Source of the DNA: Microplitis mediator | Taxonomy: Eukaryota; Arthropoda; Insecta; Hymenoptera; Braconidae | Reading direction: 5' to 3' | Length of the DNA stretch: 64,000 nt | Assembly (NCBI RefSeq): GCF_029852145.1 | Contig: NC_079979.1 | Location: 2,528,501 to 2,592,500 of the forward strand | In this document: one piece after another, positions 36,189 through 48,825 of the stretch | How the letters are laid out: every line of letters starts with the position of its first letter | How positions within the stretch are numbered: position 1 is the stretch's first letter | Notes under the pieces: model-generated | Told to the model about the DNA's origin: nothing | Databases searched by the model: none | Seen by the model: only the letters and a program-made list of their open reading frames with translations | Made by a program: the position numbers and the translations under genes

Positions 36189-37180
36189 ATATATATGTGT
36201 ATACATATACATATAAGTAATATTGCGAAACAGCCCCAAGCGACTGCTCTGTATTAATTTTACTTGTTTATTACCATGGTTATAGATTAGAGTGGGCCAA
36301 AAAAATCGACTTTTTTTTTTTTCATTTTATACTCTGAAAAATAGGTTGGTAGACACTTCAAAAAAAGTCTCTCCAAGTAGGAGCTCTCAATTTTAATGAA
36401 AAAGTCCTTTACATCTCGGTTTTTTATTTTTTCCGTATTATTAGAAAGGAAAATTTATATCTCGGTATTTACTATTTGGAAAAAATATTTCGTCTCATCT
36501 ATTAATTGGAAATTGAATTCTCTACAAAAAAGGTCTCTGTCAATTTTTTTGTGAACCTCACCGTTCAAAAGTTATTAAAGGTTGAAGTTTGATTATTTTC
36601 AGGAAGAGTTATTTTTTCTTATGAATTTTATAACTCGTCAAAATAAAAATTATTATGATACGCGCACCTCATGGATTTTATAGGAAATTCACTGTTCTAC
36701 AAAAATGGCCTCTTATGATTAGTCGATTAAATTAAATATTTAAAAGATATTCATCGTCAAACTTCAATGCACACTAATTTTAACAGTTTTTGATTAATAA
36801 TTCGAACAATTTCAATTTAATTTATGAGTTCCGGGGAAATTCGTACAAACTTGAGTTTTTGTCGTGGAAGTAACTACTATAGAAGTTCTCTGTTCGAACA
36901 TTTATTTGTAATTTATTATTCTTAAAATATTTTCATAAATTTTATCTTCATTAATTAGAAATCCCGATCGTGTTGTTAATCATTTTTATGGCATTTGTTC
37001 AGAGTATATTTTAAAACTTTTTTCCACGAAACATAGATAAAATTTTTTGTTCGAAAGAATTTTTGTCTTGAATCCCATCGCTTCTTTTGTTTGTCTTGTG
37101 AAACTAACGCCGCCTATGTTTCCTATTCTCAACTTATCTTTAGTATCTACTTGTTTCATACTAAATTTTCAGTGTTTCAA
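36189..37180. other. Repeat-like spacer between LTR palindrome and EB remnant
   Basis: From 36284 the sequence GATTAGAGTGGGCCAAAAAAATCGAC resembles the end of TAGGGTG-type foldback elements (compare 60861). No matching second end was found. No gene seen. Confidence 0.4.
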
Positions 37181-37287
37181 AATGTCATCATCTTGCATAC
37201 CTGATTAAATAATTGATTATTTACATGGTGACTATGAGACTTATTTGTGATAAATTATTTCATCAGGTATGCAAGATGATGACATTT
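37181..37287. repeat. Inverted repeat with ~24-bp arms next to the EB remnant
   Basis: AATGTCATCATCTTGCATAC at 37181 and its complement ending at 37287 surround a ~55-bp loop. It is a small foldback MITE or palindrome at the edge of surviving EB sequence. Confidence 0.65.
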
Positions 37288-37289
37288 AG

Positions 37290-37480
37290 AGAGAGTTAGA
37301 CAAAATAATACTTCATAGACTGAATCTTATAACTTTCGATGAAGTTAATTACAATGAATCGAACAGTAATGAGTTATCCAATTAGTTTCCTTTATTTTTC
37401 ACAGTGTAAAGTAGGACCCTATCGACACTTTTATTCTTATCATCACTATGGTTTCTTACATGGACCGCGAACCGGTTGCT
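37290..37480 (+). pseudogene. EB-gene remnant: end of last intron and exon 12
   Basis: About 190 bp matches the last intron and terminal exon of the EB genes (acceptor ACAG at 37401-37404, then TG TAA). It is especially close to the pseudogene tail at 23.0 kb. Everything 5' of it has been replaced by repeat DNA. It marks the distal end of the broken paralogue whose exons 1-2 lie at 30.35 kb. Confidence 0.7.
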
Positions 37481-37874
37481 GATAAATAATCATTGAATTA
37501 TCATTTTAACATTTATATTATAAATTAGAACGGTAAAAAAAAAAAGAAAAAAAATTCCCACATTTAGATACTACACCAAAAGAAAGTGTGGTTATGTTAT
37601 TGTAAGCTTTGAAAGTATACGCTCTTAAAAAAAGGTAGAAAATTGTTCCTCTAGTGCTGTTATTTTTAGTTACATTAATAATTCACGAATGAGAATTTTT
37701 TGCAATAGTAAAAATTCACCACAAACCCCTATTTTAGTAATGCATCAAATATATCTATTTTATTTTCCATCATAAATGTAGTTTCACTAGGTCACAAACT
37801 GTTACATGACTTACAAAAGCCATACTATGAAGTATCGATTTATATTATATCGAAATACCAAATATTGTCATAAA

Positions 37875-37990
37875 AACTTTGGAGTTCGAACACCTTGAAA
37901 ATACCAATGTCCTTAAAGGTATTGTCGAGCTCAAGCTTGAAAACAGCGGGTACTTTTGGGGCTGGCCCGCAGAGTCAACCGGTTTCCAGA
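37875..37990. repeat. GCCCGCAGGGTCAACCG dispersed repeat, second unit
   Basis: Matches the flanks of 23543-24502 with no insertion; ends GGGGCTGGCCCGCAGAGTCAACCGG. Confidence 0.6.
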
Positions 37991-38444
37991 TTATTCTGTA
38001 GTTCTAAGAATTACTAAATAATAAATACAGCTTTGAAGATATACTTATACAGTTAACAATTCTATGTGTATCATTCGTAAATTTTTTGTTTTTTTAGTTT
38101 TAATTATTTCGTAATGGCCTTGCTCTCATTACTTGGTGTTCCTAATACTGATATATTTTTTTTACTGATAATAGACAAAGTTAATTACAGTAAACAGATT
38201 CATAATATGAAGAACTTTGTTTTTAAAAATTCAATACGTAGAATAATGAATACAGTCATTAGTCATCGTGGCTGATAATATAAAGTAATTAAGCCAGTTA
38301 GTACCTTGACCAGCAGATGAATGGATTGAACGTTTCATTAATTTACCAACTATAAAATTTTGTAGACCTCTGAAAAAAAGTGAAGAATAACAGGTGAATT
38401 TTATGATTCACTAAAAATTTGATTCCAGAGAAAAGTCCGTCAAA

Positions 38445-41400
38445 ATGTTGTTGATATTAAGTGGAATGTTGTCTCTAATTGTTGCAGTTGTGAATCCTGC
38501 ATGGAATACTATAGATCCTGATGATCATTGTGTCATGAGAGAAACTCATGTAAGTATTTTCTTTTTCATATTGATACGAAATGAATAGGGATTTTTAATT
38601 ATCGAGTCTTGATTAGTGTGATCCAAATCTTACGCGCCCGTGCTGTGATCCAATAGATATTTGCAACCAAACTGAACCGAATTCATTTAAATGCATCGAA
38701 AAAGGTAATTGAATTTATAATTTAACTTAACACACAGTCATCACAAATAACATGATTAATGCTACTTTTATTAATGTTTTTGTAATTCAGTGGGATTAGG
38801 AAAATTTTGTATAAGGGACGAAGATTGTGATGAAATATGGCATTCAAAATGTTCAAAAGGAAATACGTGTATATGTAGGATCAATAATATTAAAGTAAAT
38901 GAAACAACCTGTGCACCAGTATTAGGTGGATATTGTTGGAAAAATGAATCATGTGCGACCGATAACGCTGTCTGTACTGACAGTGAATGTCAGTGCAACG
39001 TTAGTAATTATCGAAGATTTAATGACCATTGCATACTTAGTAAGTGTCTTTAAATTTATTTGAGATGCTCGTAATATGATACACATACTGAGTTCATTAT
39101 CAACTTTAACTGTTCAAGTTAACAAAGATACGTTGGGTGCACCCTGTGATAGCGATGAAAGTTGTGAACGAGTTAGGTTTGCAAAATGTTCGGAGCACAA
39201 AGTCTGTAGCTGTTCAGCGAATACTTTCGCTGTAAATCAACATCATTGTGCACCACTTATAGGTGGGTTTTGCTTGACAACAAATGATTGTCTACCTCCA
39301 AATTCTGCTTGTGTTAACAACAGGTGTCGATGCATAGATTTTTACGTTTCTCGATCGAATAATCAATGCATGCCAGGTAAATGATGTAGGGTGGAGGTAT
39401 CATTTGTTGTCACTGGTCCATTTTTGGACATTTAATACTTTATGTTAATTAACGAACAAGTATAAAATAAAGTTTTCATTATAATAGTGTGATAGAAGTA
39501 TCCTTGCATACATTTAGAAAATCAATTTCATGATTTGTCTATTACAACCTAATTTATATAAATTTTTCAAGTGTCCAAAACTGGTCTTAAAGTGGCCGTG
39601 AACGTTACTGCTACCGAAGATATAAAATATAATCATAAACTAAAAATACTTTTGTTTTTTATACATACTCAATAAGAAAGTTCATTTGTATACAAACATT
39701 GGAATTTCAGTTCATTTGGACATGCCTTGTTCAACGGATGAAGAATGCAGTCAATGGATACCACATTCAATTTGCACTTGTAATCAATGCACTCGTGATA
39801 AAGATTATTTAGCAAAAGATCAGATAACGTGTGCATCTTTTACTAAGATTCCCTGTTCAAGTGAATTTCCATGTACAATGGATCATTCTCTATGTATGGA
39901 CAATATGTGCGAATGTGAACCTAGATTTGTGTACCACTCTTCTAAATGTGTTTCTCGTAAGTATCGCAATCACCAAAGAGAAACCTTTTTATTACCAATA
40001 ATTTTTTTTATTTTAAACATGGAATTGTGTCATTTAAATTTACCATAGTAGTTCATAAGTATTATATCTGATAGCAGTCAACAATCTAAGACAATTAATC
40101 TTGATTTTCTGTCACATTTATATCTTGTTGATTTCGATTAATCATAGTTTACCTCAATGGGTCTTGCAAAAGTAATAATGATTGCGATCAGATCCTAAAT
40201 GCAAGATGTTCAGCTGACAATGTATGTGTATGCGATGAAAATCATATCGAATTCTCCGAAAGAGGCTGTAGACCGGTGGTGCGACAACATTGTCTTAAAG
40301 ATGGAGACTGTATAGCTATTAATTCAATTTGCATCATGAATGAATGTCAATGCAAACCACATTTCAAGAGGCGATCGACAAATTTATGTGTATTATGTAA
40401 GTTGAAAATTGAGTATTAATCGTGAATAAATAATTAACGACAGGTGAAAGTATTTCCGATCGGAAATTATACTGTCTAAATATAAATCTTAATATGAAAA
40501 TAAACAATATGGTAGATAAGAAATCACTTTTGATAAAATAAAGTAATCATAACTATTCTTTTTTGACGAAATTTTAGCTCGATTAGGTATAGACTGTAAA
40601 GATAGTAATGATTGTATTGATATACTATATAGTCAATGCTCTGTGAGAAAAAAGTGTGAATGCATGTCAAACTATGAAGAATATAATATTACAACGTGTA
40701 GACCATTACTAGGTAGTTATTGTTCAGAAAACCGACAATGTGCAACTCTCAATTCTTTTTGTTTAAATAATATATGTGTGTGTGACGATGGTTTTATAAA
40801 ATTTTCAAACAACAAATGTACATCACGTAAGTTGATAAATTTATCGAATCTGATGATGTGATTATTTTAATTTAACTCAATATTTTTTAATTGATCAATG
40901 AAAGAGATTAAATTTTGATCGATAACTTAGATTTTATCGGAAGGTTCTGCATGATAGATGAAGATTGCGGAGAAATACTGGGTTCGAAATGCGTAAGCGA
41001 TGAATGTGCTTGTAAAGACAACTATGATATGCTGAATGCAACAGCTTGCGCACCACTTTTAGGTGAATATTGTAAAAACAATCAACAATGTGCGCCCACC
41101 CATTCAATATGCAACAAAAATGCATGTCAATGTGACTTTGATTACGCACCTCAATTCGATAATAAATGTATACCAAAAACAGGTGAAAACATTCGTAGAT
41201 TTTAAGAATTGTCATTATCTGGTGTTAAATTACATAAAAATTGATTATAGGACATTTCAAAGTACCATGTTACAAAGATGATCATTGTGTAGGCATTAAA
41301 TATGCAAAATGTTCCACATATCACAAATGTGTTTGTCAATCAAATTACATTGCTCTCGGTGATGATAAATGTATAGCACTTATAGATGAATATTGTGATT

Positions 41401-42315
41401 CAGACGAAGAATGTATTTCATATAATACTGTTTGTATCAATAATAAATGCCAATGTGCAAATAAATTTGTCATGAGAACCAAATATCAATGTGACCGTAG
41501 TAAATATAACTTTTCACTATTAGCTATAGTATAATCTATTCAGAAATTAATATTTAAAATTTCGATTTCTTCATTAGTGTCGCTTGGTAGAATGTGTCAC
41601 AAGGATGATGATTGTTATGTCGGAATAAAAAATACCGTATGTTCAATCGATAATACCTGTGTTTGTCGAGACAATTACTATGCATTGAACAGATTTGAAT
41701 GTGTCCCTTTTTTAGATGGACATTGTTTGAATAATGGCGAATGTCGATTCAATTCTTCTATCTGTGTTGAAAATAAATGTCAATGCAAACATAACTTTCA
41801 ATCTGTTTCTGCAAGTCAGTGCAAACCAAGTAAGTAATTTTTGGACTAAAAGTGTACTGAAATAATTAGAACAAAGGATTCTACACGCGAAAATCTTTTT
41901 ATGCACCATAAACAGAATTCATGACTTAGATTAATTTCAGTTGACTACTTGTATGTATGCAATGAAGATTTAGATTGCGGTGATCCATGGCATAATAAAT
42001 GTTGTCCAGACAAGAAATGTCGATGCAATTCAAACAATATTTCAATTAATCAATCGACATGCTTGCCACTTTTAAAAGGTTATTGCTGGAAAGATAGCCA
42101 ATGCTTCGTTCCCAATTCAGCTTGTATCGATTTTCAGTGTAAATGCAAACAGAATTTCATAGCTGTATCCGGTAATCTATGCTTACCAGGTAATCAAAAC
42201 TGTCACAGATAATAATATTTCGTAGATATAAATCTCACAAAGTCAGATTTAGTAAATTATAAAGACTTTTATATGATGAATTTTTTAATCATATCGTTTA
42301 TTCTTCACAGTGTAA
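38445..42315 (+). CDS. Secreted multi-EB-module cysteine-rich protein, gene copy 2 (12 coding exons)
   Basis: Tandem paralogue of the gene at 25.0 kb. Exons: 38445-38549, 38617-38704, 38791-39039, 39119-39376, 39711-39956, 40148-40396, 40578-40826, 40931-41182, 41251-41499, 41578-41829, 41941-42189, 42311-42315. Every exon has the same length and phase as in copy 1, again predicting 816 aa. There is a signal peptide (start MLLILSGMLSLIVAVV), a five-cysteine exon, nine EB-like modules and a V-stop terminal exon. Modules differ from copy 1 only by scattered substitutions. Module 9 (41941-42189) has gained a thirteenth cysteine (KCCPDKKC). Intron 5 here is short and lacks the ~640-bp insertion of copy 1; intron 10 lacks the 151-bp MITE. 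Intact frames in both copies suggest constraint. Upstream sequence from about 38100 to the ATG is close to that before copy 1, so the two are probably regulated alike. Confidence 0.85.
39389..39616. mobile_element. 228-bp MITE in intron 4 of EB gene 2
   Basis: Orthologous insertion to 25953-26180; the right TA has mutated to AA. It was therefore present before the genes duplicated. Confidence 0.75.
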
Positions 42316-42960
42316 CGTATGACCCTATCGACAAGCTTATTCTTATCATCACTATGGCTTTTCCTATGGACCACGAAGCGGCTGCTGGTAAATAGTCATT
42401 GAATTGTCATTTTAACATTTCCATTATAGTTTGTAAACGGTTTTAATAAAAAATAGGAAAAACCTTAAAAATTCCCTTATGCATATACAATGACAAGATT
42501 GAATTTGTTAAGATCAAAAGATTAGTCTTGTTGCTACAAGGGGATTTTTTTACCTCTGCAAAACTTCTAGTTCTGCGAAACTTCTGGAAATACGAATGGA
42601 ATACTCATAGAACCGAATCCTGTTGCAACAACATCCGCTTAAACACTTGGCCACTTCGAACTGTATAGTAATTGATTTTGTGTAGTGATAGGTCCTTTAT
42701 TATGCTCCAGAATTTCCTATATATGTATATATAATTTGTCGAAATAAAATTTTTGATTCGATTTAACAGACTAATAAATGTTTAAGGCATTGAAAATTGT
42801 AGTACAGTTGGATATACAAAAACGTATAAGTTACCGCAAAACTTATTAATTTAGCTTAAAAAATATGGTAACACATAAAAAATGATTTTTACAAAAACAC
42901 TAAATTTATTTCTACCTTCAACCATAATTTAGATTTTTTATTTCACAAAAGTCCGTCAAA

Positions 42961-43218
42961 ATGTTGTTAATATTAAGTAGAATATTGTCTCTAATAGTAG
43001 CATTTGTTAATCCTTTATTAAATACTAGAGCTTATGATAGTCATTGTGTCATCAGAAATACTTATGTAAGTATTTCTTTTCATATGGATACAAAATAAAA
43101 ATGAATTTTTTATTATCTTCTCTAAAATAGTGTGATCCAAATATTACGCGTCCCTGCTGTGATCAAACAGATATTTGCAAACAAACTGAACCAAATTCAT
43201 TTAAATGCATCGAAGAAG
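42961..43218 (+). CDS. EB-gene paralogue B, exons 1-2 (open frame, rest missing)
   Basis: Exon 1 (42961-43065) encodes an intact signal peptide (start MLLILSRILSLIVAFV) and exon 2 (43131-43218) the five-cysteine segment. Both use the same splice phases as the full-length genes. After exon 2 the intron is interrupted at TTAA 43251-43254 by a 3.1-kb transposon, and no further EB exons appear downstream in this window. It is either a 5' gene fragment or the start of a gene whose other exons lie beyond 64 kb, which is unlikely. Unlike its counterpart at 30.35 kb it has no early stop. Confidence 0.65.
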
Positions 43219-44289
43219 GTAATCAAATTCATAATTTACCTTAAGGTAGTTCACTCGCAAAACGACTTTTATTAGGAATGCGATGAAATCAAAACACGAG
43301 ATTATCAAAAATGTCTTATATTTAATGGAAAAAAACAAAATTTTTCCACCGATTGTAAAACGAGGTATTAACAAGCAAAAAATGCATAGCTAACATGCTG
43401 AAGATCTACCAAGTATCAAAAAGACGTGAATTTTCCTGAATATCTAGATAACGGTTTTTACCATTTTTTTGAAAAATTTATGCATTGGTGAATAAAAAAA
43501 TTAGAATTTTAAAAAAAAAAAGCTCGAAATTTTTTGATCGATTTGTTTGAAAAATATAGATTTTTAAAATACAAATAATTTCAAAACACTTGACGTGTGG
43601 TGGGATTCAGTAATCAGAACTTGGCAACGTTGCAGTCATACTTAACGCGCAGAATTTCAAATGTCAGTTTATTAGGTTAATTTGTGAACATGAATGTACT
43701 ATAGGTTGAAAATTTATTTTAAAATTTTTTGAAATAATATCTATGAATATTAAACATGAATTCAATGATATTAAACAAACAAAAATATTCTTTTTTGATA
43801 TTAACTTATTTTAATGATGACTTTTCCGATAGCTTTACAGTCCTGAAAGATTATGAAACCGCAAGTAGCAGACTTCCGAAAATTTTGTAATTTTTATAAG
43901 CGAATAATTACTAGTAAGTAGGAAAAAATGATTAAAATATGCATAAAAATTTTTCACATGATTTTTTTTCCTACAAAAATTTTATTTATTTACAAAAAAA
44001 AAATCAATATTGTTTAATGTCTACTACTTTCACTTTCATGAAAAATGAATATGAGGTAATTGTCATTCAGAAAAATTAAAACAAATTTTCATATTTTTTT
44101 TATAATACGTAACTTAATAGTTAGAATAAATATTCATTTATTGCCATTGCTGCAAGCAATAAAATAATACCATAAAATTTATTTTCAAATCAACCATTCA
44201 ATAAATTTTTTTCAACAATAAATACATAAATAATCCCCAATTCTCTACTACCGACTATACGTTACACAAAGTGATCAGTGACCACAGTG

Positions 44290-44433
44290 CTCTCTAAACA
44301 TGAATTAGTGAAAATAAGTGAATATTCACTAATTCCAAGTGCAAACCGAACCACTAATTTCAAAAAGTGGTTCGGTTGGCACTCAGAATTAGTGAATATT
44401 CACTGATTTCCCTTATGTATATTTAGAGAGTGC
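44290..44433. mobile_element. Small foldback MITE, GCTCTCTAAA ends
   Basis: TGCTCTCTAAACATGAATTAGTG and its complement at the right end; central AACCGAACCACT/AGTGGTTCGGTT palindrome. Confidence 0.7.
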
Positions 44434-44720
44434 ATAGTGATTAAAGAAATAAATTACGCTATATTTTTATTTTTTATGTAAGAAAGCATTATTTTTTTTA
44501 AATACTCAATCAAAAGGTACTGTTCAAATTTATTTTCAGCTTAACCAAAAAATGCAATCACATGTAATTGTCAACAATAACAAACTGTATGTACATTCAA
44601 ACCACACTATATAAATATTACTACCTATACGTTAAATCTATAGATCATCTATATGAATATTTGCAGCGTTGCCACATTTATTATACTCATCAGTGTGATT
44701 GTATCAGTGTGTATCGGTAT

Positions 44721-46242
44721 AAGGGTGATTCAAAAAACGAACAAATTTTTTTTTTTTCTTCCAAACAGGTTAAAAAGTTTCGTTTAGATGAAAAAAGATG
44801 CCTGTGAAAATTAGAGCTCTTAATATTAATATTACTATTGTCCGCATTGCACTTTTCTATTTCCCATAAGAATAACATGGGAAAAATTTTTTTTATGTCT
44901 ACTGATTTTTATAAGTAGCTAACGATGCGTCATAGGAATAATTGGCAGGCATGGTTTTGTAGGGAATTGAATGCTCTACAAAAAAAGATTCTTATCATTT
45001 TTTGCGGAATCTATTTGTTCAAAAGTTATTTGAGGCTGAAGTCGAATTCATATTAAATTTTGAGTTTTTCTTACTTTTCCGGCGAAACTATCAGACCTAT
45101 GACAAAATAACATAGGACATTTTTTGTAGACAATTTTATTCCCTAGAAGTTATACCGAATAAAGTTTTTTCGAATTTCGCATTGTTTTCTAGTTATTTTT
45201 ATTTTAATGTCATGCTCATAAAAAAAATAGTCTTCTGATCGATTTTAAGAGCTTGACATTCAAATAAAAATAACTAGAAAACAATGCGGAATTCGAAAAA
45301 ACTTTATTGAAAATAACTTCTAGGGAATAAAATTGTCTACAAAATAGGTCCCATAATATTTTGTAATAGGTCTGATAGTTTTGCCGGAAAAGTAAGAAAA
45401 ACTCAAAATTTAATATGAATTCGACTTCAACCTCAAATAACTTTTGAACAAATAGATTCCGCAAAAAATGATAAGAATCTTTTTTTGTAGAGCATTCAAT
45501 TCCCTACAAAAATATGCCTGCCAATTATTCCTATGACGCATCGTTAGCTACTTATAAAAATCAGAAGACATAAAAAAAATTTTTCCCATGTTATTCTTAT
45601 GGGAAATAGAAAAGTGCAATGCGGACTGTTGGGAATTTAGGTATGGTTATCGTGAATGAAACAAATCAATTTATTAAACAAATGAATATTATATCTTTTA
45701 TTGAAATACGCGCTCTAGGGTATGTCTTCACTCGTAAGAGATTTAGCTTAGACTAACTTATTCTTTTAATATTATTTAACACTGAGGTCCAACAACCTCT
45801 CCTCTTTTTGTATAACAACGATCTCTAAGTTCGAAATATATATATATATATGAGTGTAAATGAAGAAAAACATATTGCCTTGCATTTACTTGGAATCTCT
45901 CGTCGACCCAAGTACCTAAGGTCATAAAATTTGATCCATGCTAGCTTTCCTTTCTTTAAGTAAACATATACACATTTTGAACTCAACTCAAATATATATA
46001 CTACGACTTAAATGCGACACTGTTCGAAATAATATTTCGAACAGAATATTTAGTAAAGAGAAATCTTATATAAAACATATATAAGAATAAAGATTGATTT
46101 TTGTACAGAGAATCCAACACGGACAATGTTAATATTAATATTAAGAGCTCTAATTTTCACAGGCGTCTTTTTTCATCTAAACGAAACTTTTGAACCTGTT
46201 TGGAAGAAAAAAAAAAATTTGTTTGTTTTTTGAATCACCCTA
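44721..46242. mobile_element. Long foldback element, 8-bp TSD
   Basis: Termini AAGGGTGATTCAAAAAACGAAC and its near complement at 46219-46242 lie at the ends of ~500-bp complementary arms meeting near 45225. It is flanked by ATCGGTAT at 44713-44720 and 46243-46250. An 8-bp TSD suggests hAT- or P-type mobilisation. The right arm carries the solo LTR. Confidence 0.8.
45627..46119. mobile_element. Solo LTR with 5-bp target duplication
   Basis: 493 bp starting TGTTGGGAATT and ending GAATCCAACA, flanked on both sides by CGGAC (45622-45626 and 46120-46124). It interrupts the right arm of the surrounding foldback element. The left arm of that element (about 44830-44850) shows the uninterrupted sequence with a single copy of the target. 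5-bp TSD and TGTTG/CAACA ends fit a BEL/Pao or Gypsy LTR. Confidence 0.85.
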
Positions 46243-46973
46243 ATCGGTATATTTAAAAATTTTCTCACAAAAATAAAATATTCTGGCATCGAGTATCTCT
46301 AATTTCTTGTAGTTACGGTTACGCTATACTTTGGGCTACGAATATCACGAGTGAACTACCTTAAATAAGTATTTCTTAGGTCCATTCAAATATGGAATTT
46401 ATTTGCCTGAAACAATATTTATTTGGCTCAAATAAATTGTTCTCTCAGTGAGAGCAACTTCTCAGGTGTCTGAGTAGTGGTCGAATGAGATAAGATCGAA
46501 TAATTAAGATTTTCGTAAGTTTTCGAATTATTCGTTTCGTGGTCGAATGTTTGGTCCGAACTCCTAAAGATGAGATTTTTTTTTCACAATCGATTACAAA
46601 TAATTGGGATTCTTTAACTAATCAGAAAATCAATGAACAAGTAAAAAATCGGCGGACAATTTGTAATTTTCTAATAATTCGAACTGTTCAAATTTTTCGA
46701 TCAATTGAAATAATTCGATGCCTCACAAACAATTCGGCCCGTATCGAATGATTTGAATCTTATAAAAATTCGAAAATTGGCGAACAATTCATAACTTTCA
46801 AGTAATTAGATTCTTTCGATAGTTCGAACACTGACGAATATTTCGAATAATTCAAAAACTGGCAACCGATTCAAATAATTCAATGACTGACGAATAATTC
46901 GAACTTTTTGAATAATTTGAATTATTCAATGGCTGACAAACGATTCGACTGTATCGAATAATTCGAATCTTTT

Positions 46974-47813
46974 AACAGGGAAAGGGGGGGGGGGGCAAAA
47001 TGGGCCCCTGGGGGCAAAACGGGCCCCCTAAAATTTTGGATGCCTCGAAATATTAGGGGGCAAAATGGGCCCCCAAAGTTTTTAACATGAAAAGTGTTTG
47101 GGGCGGGGAAGCGGCAAAATGGGACATTGAGGCAAAATGGGCCACTGAGGCAAAATGGTCCCCTCAAAATTTTTAACATGAAAAGTGTTGGGGGGAGGGG
47201 GTAAAATGGGCTGTCTAGACTTTGAAAACCTACGAATATTTTTTAGCCAAACGGGTTCCTAAAATTTTTTTAACAGATATGATTAAAGAATTATGATAAG
47301 AGGCAAACTAGGTCACGAGTTCAACAGCATTACTAACTATTATTTTTTTCAAAAACAATTCATTCTATATAATCGAAAATAATTAAAATATAAGCAATCA
47401 AGTAATGAAATTAAGTTATTTTTAGGTCCAAATTTTCACTATCAACTCTTTTTTATACTAAACACACAACAAAAAGTTTCAAAACACAAAACAAGCGACA
47501 AACATACATTGAGTTTTGTTGGGGGCCCGTTTTCCCAACTTTTCAGGATTTTTTAATTTTCATAGACACAGCAAATTAACACCAAAAACTCAGCAGAAGG
47601 AAAAAAAGTGAAATAAGCTGAAAAACTCGCATTATAAAAATTTTTTGAGGGGGCCCATTTTGCCCCACATTTTTTAATTTTTTATTCTTAATGGACAGAA
47701 CAAATTAACGTCAAATACTTGGAGAGGGAGTAAAAAAAAGTAATACAAGTAAAAAAAACTGAGGATTTGAAAATTTTTTTCTTAAGGGGCCCATTTTGCC
47801 CCCCCTTCCCCTA
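46974..47813. mobile_element. Element with GGGCAAAATGGGCCC repeats at its ends
   Basis: GGGGGGGCAAAATGGGCCCC at 46986 and its complement at 47786-47812. The left end has several tandem variants of GGGGCAAAATGGGCC. Frames here are shadows. Confidence 0.65.
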
Positions 47814-48105
47814 ATTTGAAAACTGCTGAACAATTCAAAATTTTGCAATAATTCGATTTTTGGAATAATTCGAAAACTAGCGATCAGTTTGAATTCTTCA
47901 AGTATTCGAAAACTGATGAAAAATTTGGATTTTTTAAATAATTCGACAACTGGCGAACAATTTGAACCGTTCAATTAATTCAGATCTTTCGAATAATTCA
48001 AATTTTTTAACAACTCAAAGACTTGCAATTCGAATTTTTCAATAACTCGATAACTGCCGGAATATTCAAGTTTTTAAAATTTTCCAATTAATTCGAGTGT
48101 TTTAA

Positions 48106-48825
48106 GGGAGATAGCTACTGTGAAATTTAAAAAAAAAAAAATTGTTTTTTTTTTTTAAATCAAAGTTTATATATTCAAAAATATGTATCTAGAGTTTTAT
48201 ATAAAAATTCCGAATATTTTTCGAGTTATAGTCATTTTTGTGACAGCACGTCAACTGACCGTAGAATCGACTAAAAACTTCGAACGCATTTTTCTCAAAA
48301 CTATTTTTTTTAACTGATCTCATCTGTAATTTGCATAAATATGAACCGATTCGCAACTTTTTTTTTCGTATTCGTCTAAACAGTAGCTAAAGTTGCACGT
48401 AGAGGATTTTGAAAACTTTGATTTTTAAGATTTTTTACGGCTGTTTGAATCCAAAAAAATGAGAAAAACAAACGAAAAAAATTTTAAGACGACGCCATTT
48501 TTGTTCAAATCCAAATTTTCAAAATCCCCTACGTTCAAAGATAACCACACGCATACAGAATATAACGCGGTTTGGTTTTTTTGTTTCAGATAATCCGTTT
48601 TTGAGTTAGAGATGAGACCGTGGTGGGGGAAATTTTTTTGGTGCTCCACATAAATGCTTATAATTTCGCAACAACATAATATTTTTTAATAAAAATTTAG
48701 GAAAATTATCTTCAATGTATACTTTATGAAACAAAAAAAACCGATCCCCAAATTCCTTTATTGTCCCAGTCAAAAAAATTCCCCGAAATCCTCTATTTTT
48801 TCGATCCTCACAGTGGCTATCCCCC
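48106..48825. mobile_element. TTAA-flanked element with GATAGCYACTGTGA ends
   Basis: TTAA 48102-48105 and 48826-48829. Ends are GGGAGATAGCTACTGTGA and TCACAGTGGCTATCCCCC. 720 bp, no convincing frame. piggyBac-like by TSD, with a different TIR from the element at 23543. Confidence 0.75.

Larger units (their letters stand above)
43255..46360. mobile_element. TTAA-flanked piggyBac-like element (GGTAGTTCACTCG ends)
   Basis: TTAA at 43251-43254 and 46361-46364. Ends are GGTAGTTCACTCG and CGAGTGAACTACC. No transposase frame. It contains a small MITE (44290-44433) and the 1.5-kb foldback. It lies in the intron after exon 2 of EB paralogue B. Confidence 0.75.

Noticed and set aside
46922..47974. Pro/Gly/Phe-rich frames
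   Set aside because: Arise from GGGCAAAATGGGCCC repeats and flanking AT DNA.
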